Below, one piece after another: positions 35,411-42,755 of a stretch of DNA of 64,000 bases (positions are counted from its first letter, which is position 1; each line of letters opens with the position of its first letter). Made by a program: the position numbers and the translations under genes. Where the stretch lies: the NCBI GenBank assembly GCA_965203835.1, contig OZ241919.1, positions 4,092,001 through 4,156,000 on the forward strand, read 5' to 3'. Origin of the DNA: CBDCFV01 sp965203835. Its GTDB lineage: Bacteria; Chloroflexota; Dehalococcoidia; Lucifugimonadales; UBA3495. The notes below the pieces were generated by a model. It was not told the DNA's origin and did no database searches. It saw nothing but the letters and a program-made list of their open reading frames with translations.

Positions 35411-35746
35411 TTGAGACAAACCGAAGTGGCAACCCAACTCGAAACTCAAACCAAAAATCCCTTGGAAACCGCTGTGGACGCAGCCGATACTCTGGGTAGT
35501 GTGGGGATTCAACAAACGGATGCGGCAATCTTCGAGGCGGCCTTGGCCGAGGCGGAGGAGATTCTCCAGTCTCAGAGGCTAGCCAGAGAAGTGAGCCTGC
35601 CAGTAAAGACTTGGCGATCTCTCGTTGCCTTCTACGACTGGGTCACCGGTCCGCCAGCGACCCAACAGGAACGTATCAGCGCGGAAATCGAGAGGTTCGA
35701 TTATGAATGCCGGACCGGCGTGATGGGCATAGTGAGGCCCTTGTAG
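35411..35746 (+). CDS. hypothetical small protein
   Basis: A 111-residue protein with no recognised family. The middle is helical and acidic (AAIFEAALAEAEEILQSQR), followed by VSLPVKTWRSLVAFYDWVTG and a short C-terminal helix. TTG at 35411 directly abuts a GGAGG; GTG at 35426 is another possible start. GC content is back to normal for the window. It ends before a strong terminator. Reality is moderately supported by codon pattern only. Confidence 0.45.
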   Translation: MRQTEVATQLETQTKNPLETAVDAADTLGSVGIQQTDAAIFEAALAEAEEILQSQRLAREVSLPVKTWRSLVAFYDWVTGPPATQQERISAEIERFDYECRTGVMGIVRPL

Positions 35747-35777
35747 TACGTTCCTGACGCATACGGTCAGAAAAAGA

Positions 35778-35808
35778 CCCCTGGCGTCTGCCAGGGGCCT
35801 GATTTTTT
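35778..35808. terminator. strong intrinsic terminator between convergent genes
   Basis: CCCCTGGC and GCCAGGGG form a perfect 8-bp stem with loop GTCT, followed by CCTGATTTTTT; an A-rich stretch upstream makes it usable on the minus strand too. Confidence 0.9.
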
Positions 35809-35823
35809 ACGGTCGATTAACAA

Positions 35824-36783
35824 TCAGAATGGCAGTTCCTGGCCGATTCCCTGCTCCCGCGCCTTTTTGTAGACTAACTGGGCTGCGGCGATGTCCTCCA
35901 GGGCGATTCCCATGGACTCGAACAGGGTTACCGAGTCGTCCGACGGTCTGCCGGGCACTCTGCCAGCGACCACGTCCTGGAGTTCATGGGCCATGTCCCA
36001 CCGGAAGGAACCCCTGGCCTCGGGCCATATCAGGTCGCCGCATTCCGTCTTGGCTTGTTCCAGGTCGTCGACGACGATTACATCGGCCCGCGTGACGGTG
36101 GCTTCGTCAATTTCCCGCCGCATCCAATGGTTGCCGCCCGCGGCGTTGACGTGGGCGCCCGGCGCCAGCCAACCGCCTTCCAGCACCGGGTCGCGGGCGC
36201 TGGTGATGACTATCACGATGTCGGCGCCGGCGACGCATTCCTGGGCCGAGTCCATCGGCCGCACTTCCAGGTCCAGACGCTCGCTGCTTCTCTTGGCGAA
36301 TTCCTCTCTGCGTTCCTGCCTGCGGCTGTAGACCCGCGCCTCCTTGATATTTCGTACTGCCGTCACCGCTTCCAGTTGGGTGCGGGCCTGAAAGCCGGAC
36401 CCGATGACCGCGACCGTGTTTGCGCCCTCGCGGGCCATGTAACGGGTGGCAAGGCCCGACGCGGCGCCGGTGCGTATCTGGCCCATGCGGCTGCCCTCCA
36501 TGCAGGCCAGCAACCCCCCCGATTCGTAGTCGTACAGCATGACGATCATCTTTGCCCCGGCAGGACCGCCGAAGGAGGGATAGGCCTTGTATCCGAACAC
36601 TTTGTGCTGGGAGTCGGCAGCGGCCATAAAGTGGAAAAAGCCGCCGGGCATACGGATCCTGGAGCGGGGCTTGATTTCGGTGTCGCCGCCGCCGGCGTGG
36701 GCGAACGCCTCGTCCAGCGCCTCGATGCACTCATTCATGGGCAACAATTGCACCACTTCTTGTTCGTTCAGGAACAGGGCCAT
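35824..36783 (-). CDS. ornithine cyclodeaminase/mu-crystallin family protein
   Basis: A 319-residue NAD(P)-binding protein related to ornithine cyclodeaminase, alanine dehydrogenase (archaeal) and mu-crystallin. Supporting segments are the substrate domain with KPRSRIRMPGGFFHFMAA, the MGQIRTGAASGLATRYMA helix, and the Rossmann motif VAVIGSGFQARTQLEAV. ADIVIVITSARDPVLEGGWL and HVNAAGGNHWMRREID follow. ATG at 36783 has AGGAGG upstream; the longer frame lacks a start signal. The reaction could be cyclodeamination or imine reduction. Confidence 0.85.
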   Translation of the reverse strand: MALFLNEQEVVQLLPMNECIEALDEAFAHAGGGDTEIKPRSRIRMPGGFFHFMAAADSQHKVFGYKAYPSFGGPAGAKMIVMLYDYESGGLLACMEGSRMGQIRTGAASGLATRYMAREGANTVAVIGSGFQARTQLEAVTAVRNIKEARVYSRRQERREEFAKRSSERLDLEVRPMDSAQECVAGADIVIVITSARDPVLEGGWLAPGAHVNAAGGNHWMRREIDEATVTRADVIVVDDLEQAKTECGDLIWPEARGSFRWDMAHELQDVVAGRVPGRPSDDSVTLFESMGIALEDIAAAQLVYKKAREQGIGQELPF

Positions 36784-36947
36784 CCTATCCTCCTGCGTCA
36801 AAACAACGCGATGGTGTGGGTCTTGGGCACAAATCGGTTTGAGATTGACCGTGCGCAGACCAAGTGGCCGGTAGCCGGGCAACAGTATATCATCGCGCCT
36901 GTGCCTAGAAAATCGAAGGGTGTTTCGCTACAATGGCGAAACTCAGA

Positions 36948-37041
36948 AACTATCTCAAAATCAACTCTTCCCTCGAAGTTTATGGATTCCCGCCTTCGCG
37001 GGAATGACGGGTTGGACGGCGCGCTAAGTTTTGAGATAGTT
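36948..37041. repeat. 94-bp inverted-repeat element containing the REP-like core
   Basis: AACTATCTCAAAA (36948-36960) and TTTTGAGATAGTT (37029-37041) are a perfect 13-bp inverted pair around a REP-like core GATTCCCGCCTTCGCGGGAA. Half copies of the terminal sequence occur at 42344-42357 and 45047-45060. It sits directly before the dehydrogenase gene. Confidence 0.8.
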
Positions 37042-37064
37042 ACTTAGCGAAGGGAGGATTGGGG

Positions 37065-38063
37065 TTGGTAGCGCTCAAACCGCGGGTGTTCGTCACTCGG
37101 CAATGTTTTCCCGAGGCCATTGATGTATTGAAGAATGCGGCAGAGGTAGAGGTATGGCCGAATGAAGAGCCTCCCACTGCGGCCGAACTCCAGAGCAGGA
37201 TCGAGTCCGTCGACGGCGTCATGACGAACATTATGGACCACATGGACGCACCAACGCTGCAAGCTGCGCGACGACTGAAGGTCATTGGCCAGTTGGGTGT
37301 AGGGGTGGACAACATCGACGTGGCCGAGGCCACCCGCCGCGGGGTGCTGGTGGGCAATACCCCCGGCGTGCTGGCCCAAGCCACCGCCGACACCGGATTT
37401 GCCCTCCTGATGTCCGCCGCGCGCCGGATCGGCGAGAGCGAGAGGTGGCTGCGAGAGGGCAACTGGAAGATCCAGTATCATCCCATGCACTGGCTTGGAG
37501 CGGATATTCACGGCGCTACGCTGGGCATAGTCGGTATGGGCCAGATAGGCTTGGAAATGGCCAAACGCGCCCTGGGCTTTGACATGAGGGTGATTTACTA
37601 CTCCAGGACCCGCAAGCCTGATCTGGAGACCCGGTACGGGTTGGAGTACGTCGAGCCGCAAACGTTGCTGAGGATTGCGGACTTCGTTTCCCTGCACATC
37701 CCACTGACGCCGGAGACACGGCATTACATCAGCGAGCGGGAACTGGGTTTGATGAAACCCACGGCAATCCTGCTGAACTTGGCCCGAGGCCCGATAGTAG
37801 ATGCCAAGGCGCTCTATACCGCCTTGCGCGAGGGCAGGATAAGAGCGGCGGCATTGGACGTGACCGATCCCGAACCCATTTCGCCCGATGACCCGTTGCT
37901 TACCCTGTCCAATCTGGTGATTACGCCGCACATCGGCAGCGCTTCGATAAACGCGAGACGGGAGACCTGCCTGCTGGCGGCGCGCAATATTGTTGCCGGA
38001 ATCGAGGGAAGACGCTTGGAGCAGTGCGCCAACCCCGAACTGTACGAGGTCAAGGGCATCTGA
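37065..38063 (+). CDS. D-2-hydroxyacid dehydrogenase (NAD-dependent)
   Basis: About 332 residues of the D-isomer-specific dehydrogenase family. VIGQLGVGVDNIDVAEATRR, the Rossmann GIVGMGQIGLEMAKRALGF, the Arg-bearing LNLARGPIVDAKAL, the Glu in DVTDPEPIS and the His in ITPHIGSASINARR are in order. It probably reduces a 2-oxoacid such as glyoxylate, hydroxypyruvate or phosphohydroxypyruvate. There is no ATG; TTG at 37065 has GGAGG eight bases upstream, and TTG at 37059 is the alternative. A 94-bp repeat element ends 23 bp before the start. Confidence 0.88.
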   Translation: MVALKPRVFVTRQCFPEAIDVLKNAAEVEVWPNEEPPTAAELQSRIESVDGVMTNIMDHMDAPTLQAARRLKVIGQLGVGVDNIDVAEATRRGVLVGNTPGVLAQATADTGFALLMSAARRIGESERWLREGNWKIQYHPMHWLGADIHGATLGIVGMGQIGLEMAKRALGFDMRVIYYSRTRKPDLETRYGLEYVEPQTLLRIADFVSLHIPLTPETRHYISERELGLMKPTAILLNLARGPIVDAKALYTALREGRIRAAALDVTDPEPISPDDPLLTLSNLVITPHIGSASINARRETCLLAARNIVAGIEGRRLEQCANPELYEVKGI

Positions 38064-38103
38064 AACTGCTTGGACCAAAGAATGTGAATGGCCGATAGCG
38101 GCC

Positions 38104-38154
38104 CTGGATTCCCGCCCCCGTCTCCACGAGGGCAGGCTCTTCGCGGGAATGACG
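38104..38154. repeat. REP-like palindrome, long-loop variant
   Basis: Same long-loop variant as at 17885, with TCTTCGCGGG in place of TCTGCGCGGG. It lies between the dehydrogenase and the double CoA-transferase gene. Confidence 0.85.
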
Positions 38155-38188
38155 ATCTTTACAGGCTACCGGACAAGAAGGGGGCGCC

Positions 38189-40615
38189 ATGGCACAGGTC
38201 TTTGATGGAATCACTGTCCTAGACTTCACCAGCGGCCGGGCCGGCGGCGTCGCCACCATGGTGATGTCCGACTTCGGGGCCGAAGTCATCAAGGTCGAGC
38301 CGCCGGGCGGAGAAAAATTCCGCAATTCTCCAGGTTCCATACAATGGAACCGCGGCAAGAAAAGCGTCGTCCTCGACCTGAAGACACGAGGCGGACAGGA
38401 TGAAGCGCGGGGGTTGGCGCAGCTTTCCGATGTTGTTGTGGAGAGCTTTCGGCCCGGCGTCACCCAACGGCTGGGCATCGACTACGACACCCTCAAGACC
38501 AACCATCCCGGACTTGTATATGCCACGCTGACGAGTTTCGGACAGCAGGGGCCATACGCCAACTACAAGGGGTACGATGCCGTAGTGGCGGCCAAGAGCG
38601 GCCGGATGATGATGTTCGCCGAGCAGAACCCCAGGGAAGGCCCCAACTATGTCGTCACCCAGGGCGTCTGCCATGCAGCGGCTACCGCGCTGGTCCGCGG
38701 CATCACCTCGGCCCTCTACGTGCGCGAAAAGACGGGCCGGGGTCAGCACGTGGAGACCAGTATGCTGAAGGCCGTGACCACCTACGACCACGTCTCTTGG
38801 GTCCACGGCCAGATGGTCGAGAACCGCCCCGATGAGTACCCGCCCGACCCCAGGGTCGGCACCGGGCGTGGAAACCCCACGGGCTACCTGCCCGCCCGCA
38901 CCAAGGACGGCCGTTGGATACAACTGGGTAACGTCGTTGAGAGGCTGTTCCGGTCCATGATGCACTCAATGGACATGGACTTCATATACGAGGACCCGCG
39001 CCTCAAGACCGCGCCTTTCCTCGACCAGGAAGTCGTCGCAGTGCTGGAGCGCATCATGCTGGAGAAAGTCCAGGAAAAGACCCTGGACGAGTGGATGGCC
39101 ATATTCCTCAGCAAAGAAGGCAACGCCGCCGCCGAACCCTACCACACGTCGGAGCAAGCCATCGATCATCCTCAGATCGTGCACAACGGCCACGTGCAGG
39201 GAGTGGATGTTCCCGGAGTGGGCCGAACGCGACAGCTTGGCCCCGTCGTGAACATGAGGGGCACCCCGGGCAGCACCCAAGGTATTGCCCCGGCGCTCGG
39301 CCAGCACACCGAAGAGGTCCTTGCCCGCCTCAAGGACGGCTTAAAGAAACATTCCAACGGCGCCAGGGACTCGATGCCGAAGCACCCCTTGGAAGGAATA
39401 ACACTCCTGGACTTGGCGACGGTAATCAACGGCCCTCTCGGTTGCGCCTTGGTGGCCGAGCTTGGCGCCAGGGTAATCCGCATAGAAGCCCCCGGAGGCG
39501 ATTGGGGCAGAATGGGGCTGCCTTTTTCGGTACACCGGACCATGGCCGGCTCCGAGGGTATTTGCTTGGACCTGAAAACCCCGGAGGGCCAGGAGATAAT
39601 GGGCAAGCTGGCGGCCAAGGCCGATCTGCTGCTCCACAGTATGCGGCCCGGCGCACCCGAGCGGACGGGTATCGGCTATGATCAGTTGTCGAAGATAAAT
39701 CCCAACCTGGTGTACCTGTACGCCGGCGGCTACGGCTCGACCGGACCCTACTCGCACAGACCCTCCATGGCACCGATTGCCGGGGCGGTATCCGGTGGCG
39801 GGGTGGCCCAGATGGGGAGAGACGCCTTCCCACCGCCGGACCAGGTCATGTCCGTCGACGAGATCGCCGCCGTAGCCAAGCAGCTCAAACGGGCCAACGA
39901 CGGCACCGCCGACCACAGCACCGCCATGGTCAACGCCGTGGGCTTGGTGCTGGGCCTTTACGCCCGGGAGCGCACCGGATCGGCGCAGTACGTCGAGTCC
40001 ACCATGATCGCCGCCAACGCCTACCTCAACATCGACGACTTCTACTGGCACGAGGGCAAGCAGCCCCGTCCGCTGCCGGACCGGGACGGTTACGGATTGC
40101 ACGCCCTGTACCGTCTTTACCGGGCAAAAACCGGGTGGGTTTTCCTGGCGTGTCCCTTTGAGGACGAATGGGAAGCCCTATGCAAGACAATTGACCGGCA
40201 GGACCTTCAGGATGATCCCAGGTTTGCCACCCGTGAGGTCCGTGAGAAGAACGACGATGCGTTGGCCGATGAATTGGCGAGGGTGTTCGCATCAGAAGAC
40301 CCTCTGCATTGGGAAAATCTCCTCAGCGCCGCGGATGTTGCCTGCGTAAAGGCAGAAGACCGGGGAATGTACTTCTTCTTCAACGAAGACCAACACGTGC
40401 GTGAAAATGGCTTCCTTACCCCGGTGGAGGCGCCGCGCTATGGCGAGTTCTGGCGGTACTCACCCGTGGTCGGTTTCTCGGAGACCCCGGGACGGGTGGG
40501 TCCAGGGCCGCTGAAAGGCCAGCACACCAGACCTATCCTCAGGGAGCTGGGGTATACCGAGGAACAGATTCACGACTTGAAACAGCGGAAAGTAGTGCAC
40601 TGGGAGGAGGAATAG
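38189..40615 (+). CDS. tandem (double) CaiB/BaiF CoA-transferase without catalytic Asp
   Basis: An 808-residue protein made of two complete class III CoA-transferase domains, about residues 1-388 and 398-808. Each has its own N-terminal motif (DGITVLDFTSGRAGG; EGITLLDLATVINGP) and AEVIKVEPPGG/ARVIRIEAPGG. The aspartate that carries CoA in the family (MQDAV in E. coli YfdW) is Lys194 in VETSMLKAV and Ala608 in VESTMIAAN. If that alignment is right, neither half can form the aspartyl-CoA intermediate. A thiolase-like gene starts six bases later and a DUF35 gene follows, suggesting acyl-CoA catabolism. ATG at 38189 follows AAGGGGG. Confidence 0.87.
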   Translation: MAQVFDGITVLDFTSGRAGGVATMVMSDFGAEVIKVEPPGGEKFRNSPGSIQWNRGKKSVVLDLKTRGGQDEARGLAQLSDVVVESFRPGVTQRLGIDYDTLKTNHPGLVYATLTSFGQQGPYANYKGYDAVVAAKSGRMMMFAEQNPREGPNYVVTQGVCHAAATALVRGITSALYVREKTGRGQHVETSMLKAVTTYDHVSWVHGQMVENRPDEYPPDPRVGTGRGNPTGYLPARTKDGRWIQLGNVVERLFRSMMHSMDMDFIYEDPRLKTAPFLDQEVVAVLERIMLEKVQEKTLDEWMAIFLSKEGNAAAEPYHTSEQAIDHPQIVHNGHVQGVDVPGVGRTRQLGPVVNMRGTPGSTQGIAPALGQHTEEVLARLKDGLKKHSNGARDSMPKHPLEGITLLDLATVINGPLGCALVAELGARVIRIEAPGGDWGRMGLPFSVHRTMAGSEGICLDLKTPEGQEIMGKLAAKADLLLHSMRPGAPERTGIGYDQLSKINPNLVYLYAGGYGSTGPYSHRPSMAPIAGAVSGGGVAQMGRDAFPPPDQVMSVDEIAAVAKQLKRANDGTADHSTAMVNAVGLVLGLYARERTGSAQYVESTMIAANAYLNIDDFYWHEGKQPRPLPDRDGYGLHALYRLYRAKTGWVFLACPFEDEWEALCKTIDRQDLQDDPRFATREVREKNDDALADELARVFASEDPLHWENLLSAADVACVKAEDRGMYFFFNEDQHVRENGFLTPVEAPRYGEFWRYSPVVGFSETPGRVGPGPLKGQHTRPILRELGYTEEQIHDLKQRKVVHWEEE

Positions 40616-40621
40616 CAGGCC

Positions 40622-41812
40622 GTGGCGCAGACCATAATACCTGCCGACACCAACGGCATAAGGGACAAAGCTGCGATAGTCGGCATAGGCGAAACGGAGT
40701 TTTCCTGGAACTCGGGCCGCAGCGAGTTGCAGTTGGCCTCGGAGGCAATCAAGGCGGCCTGCGACGACGCGGGCATTGCCCCCCAGGATATCGACGGTCT
40801 TATCCGCTATGACATGGAGTCCAACCACGAGACCCTGCTGACCCAGTCGCTGGGCATCAAGAACCTGCGTCACTGGGAGTCCGTCTCCTACGGCGGGGGC
40901 GCGGGCAACGCCGTGGTGGGCCATGCCGCAGCCGCTATCGCCGCCGGGTTCGCCAACTACGTGGTGTGTTTCCGCGCCGCCAACCTGCGTTCCGGGATGC
41001 GGTTGGGCCGCGCCAGGGGGCCGGAGCGGATTTTGGGAGGCGCGCAGGGCTTCGCCGTTCCTTGGGGATGCATGGCCCCGGCGCATAATTTCGGCATGTT
41101 CGTCCGGCGCTACATGCACCAGTACGGGGCCGCCAGCCGCCACTTCGGCTGGGTAGCGGTGACGTTGCGGGAGCACGCCTCCCGGAACCCTCGCGCCCTC
41201 AGAAGGGACCCCATCACCATAGACGACCACCAGAATTCCCGGATGGTCGTTGACCCTCTGCACGTCCTGGACTTCTGTCAGGAGAACGACGGCGCCGCGG
41301 CGATTGTGATGACCACCCCGGAGCGCGCCAGGGAACTGCGCCACTCCGGCACCCCGACTTTGGTCGAGGCGGCGGCCCAAGGCTCCGGCCCCCGGAACGA
41401 CGGTATCATTTACCGTCCCGATCTGGCGGCGGCCGAGTCGGAGAACACCGCCCGCGACCTGTGGGCACGGGCCCGCTTGGAAGCGAAGGACATGGACGCC
41501 TTCATGTTCTATGACCATTTCACGCCTTTCTGCCTGATAAACTTGGAGACCTACGGCTTTGTGCCCGCCGGAGAGGCGAAAGACTTTGTGGAAGGTGGCG
41601 TGAACATACGGTTCGACGGCCAATTGCCCACCAACACGCACGGCGGCAACCACTCCGAGGCATATATTCATGGTCTGACCCACGTCCAGGAGGCTGTGCG
41701 GCTTATCCGGGGCGTCTCCACGTCCCAGCCGCCTCACAAGACCATCAATCGGGTACTGTCCTGCAGCAGCGTGGCCCAACTGAGCGGGGCCGTGATTATT
41801 CGCCGGGGGTAG
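40622..41812 (+). CDS. thiolase-like (SCP-x/lipid-transfer type) protein
   Basis: A 396-residue thiolase-fold protein expected to cleave or condense acyl-CoA thioesters, or act in steroid/side-chain degradation with a DUF35 partner. It shows AAIVGIGETEFSWNSGRSEL, SYGGGAGNAVVGHAAAAIAA, ENDGAAAIVMTTPERA and the C-terminal THGGNHSEAYIHGL. The usual N-terminal catalytic Cys region (xxCxSG) reads SYGGGAG without Cys, as in many thiolase-like non-catalytic or aldolase partners. GTG at 40622 follows the CoA-transferase by six bases, and the DUF35 gene follows by 12. Confidence 0.85.
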   Translation: MAQTIIPADTNGIRDKAAIVGIGETEFSWNSGRSELQLASEAIKAACDDAGIAPQDIDGLIRYDMESNHETLLTQSLGIKNLRHWESVSYGGGAGNAVVGHAAAAIAAGFANYVVCFRAANLRSGMRLGRARGPERILGGAQGFAVPWGCMAPAHNFGMFVRRYMHQYGAASRHFGWVAVTLREHASRNPRALRRDPITIDDHQNSRMVVDPLHVLDFCQENDGAAAIVMTTPERARELRHSGTPTLVEAAAQGSGPRNDGIIYRPDLAAAESENTARDLWARARLEAKDMDAFMFYDHFTPFCLINLETYGFVPAGEAKDFVEGGVNIRFDGQLPTNTHGGNHSEAYIHGLTHVQEAVRLIRGVSTSQPPHKTINRVLSCSSVAQLSGAVIIRRG

Positions 41813-41824
41813 CAAGGAACGTCT

Positions 41825-42313
41825 ATGACGCAGGAACGAGAGCAACATGCCAAGTCGCGGCCCATGACCGCGCCTTTGGAGGGCCTGCCCCTGCCCGACT
41901 TGGAGCGGCTGCCGGACTATGAGCGGGGATTCTGGGAAGGGCCGCGGAACGGTGAGCTTCGCATCCAGCAGTGTTCGAATTGCATGTTGTTCCGGCACCT
42001 GCCCATGCCCATGTGTCCGCAATGCTCGTCCCTGGAATACGACTGGACCAAGGTGAGCGGTCGGGGCGTGGTCTATTCCTACGTCATAGTCCGTCACCCG
42101 GTCCACCCGGCGATCGCAGAGAAGGAACAGACGCCTTACAACGTTTGCGTGATAGAACTGGAGGAGCAGGAAGGTCTGCGGATTTGCAGCAACGTCCTCC
42201 AGGTTGCTCCCGAGGACATACGCATCGACATGCCGGTCCGGGTGACTTTCATCCCCGCAATCGACGAACCGGACCTAATGCTGCCGGTGTTTCTGCCCGC
42301 ACCGGCGCAATGA
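41825..42313 (+). CDS. DUF35 zinc-ribbon/OB-fold protein
   Basis: A 162-residue protein with a rubredoxin-like zinc ribbon (QQCSNCMLFRHLPMPMCPQC) and an OB-fold (GRGVVYSYVIVRHPVHPA ... NVLQVAPEDIRIDMPVRV). These DUF35 proteins form complexes with thiolase-like enzymes, bringing acyl-CoA substrates or acting as hydratase/aldolase partners. It is the third gene of a CoA-transferase/thiolase/DUF35 unit with gaps of 6 and 12 bp. ATG at 41825 has AAGGAA upstream. Confidence 0.9.
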   Translation: MTQEREQHAKSRPMTAPLEGLPLPDLERLPDYERGFWEGPRNGELRIQQCSNCMLFRHLPMPMCPQCSSLEYDWTKVSGRGVVYSYVIVRHPVHPAIAEKEQTPYNVCVIELEEQEGLRICSNVLQVAPEDIRIDMPVRVTFIPAIDEPDLMLPVFLPAPAQ

Positions 42314-42408
42314 CGCCCGGCCCGCGTCGCCTTACTTGGTAACCATCTCAAAACCAACTATTTGTGCCTGGTGAGCACCGGACCGGCGCTGCAACTGCTG
42401 GCGGCATT

Positions 42409-42562
42409 CAGGGCCTTTTCATTTTCCGGGTTGGGCTGCACAGGTCCCGTCTTTCCCGCGAAAGCGGGAATCCACATACTTCCAGCCTATGGCAATGTTC
42501 TCGTGGCGAGACCACATGGATTCCCGCCTGCGCGGGAATGACGAGAGAATGAAAAGGCCCTG
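42409..42562. mobile_element. 154-bp MITE, copy A
   Basis: The ends are perfect 15-bp inverted repeats, CAGGGCCTTTTCATT and AATGAAAAGGCCCTG. It is flanked by the 11-bp direct repeat CTGGCGGCATT (42398-42408 and 42563-42573). Inside lie two REP-like hairpins (TTTCCCGCGAAAGCGGGAA; ATTCCCGCCTGCGCGGGAAT). It has no coding capacity. Copy B at 54021 differs at two positions. Confidence 0.92.
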
Positions 42563-42581
42563 CTGGCGGCATTGCGAAACT

Positions 42582-42610
42582 TTGCGACCGTTCGCGGCTT
42601 TTAGTACAAT
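42582..42610 (+). promoter_or_regulatory. promoter for the FN3-type binding-protein gene
   Basis: TTGCGA (42582-42587), a 17-bp spacer and TACAAT (42605-42610) give a good sigma-70-type promoter. Transcription would start near 42617, with a 5' leader of about 140 nt. The MITE's right target duplication ends nine bases upstream of the -35 box. Confidence 0.6.
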
Positions 42611-42755
42611 GTCTCAATTTGGATCGGACCTCTCCGTGAAGGGTTGCGTCAAAGCCGAGATGTCAAATGCCCCTTGCGCTTTCCGAGCTTGCCACTCAAC
42701 GGATTGCCGACGTCAATATACCTTCGTCAGCGTCGCTGCATGAGGAATCTGAATA

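Noticed and set aside
40460..42106. 548-codon minus-strand frame opposite the thiolase and DUF35 genes
   Set aside because: Mirror-frame open reading typical of high-GC DNA; the plus-strand genes have clear motifs.
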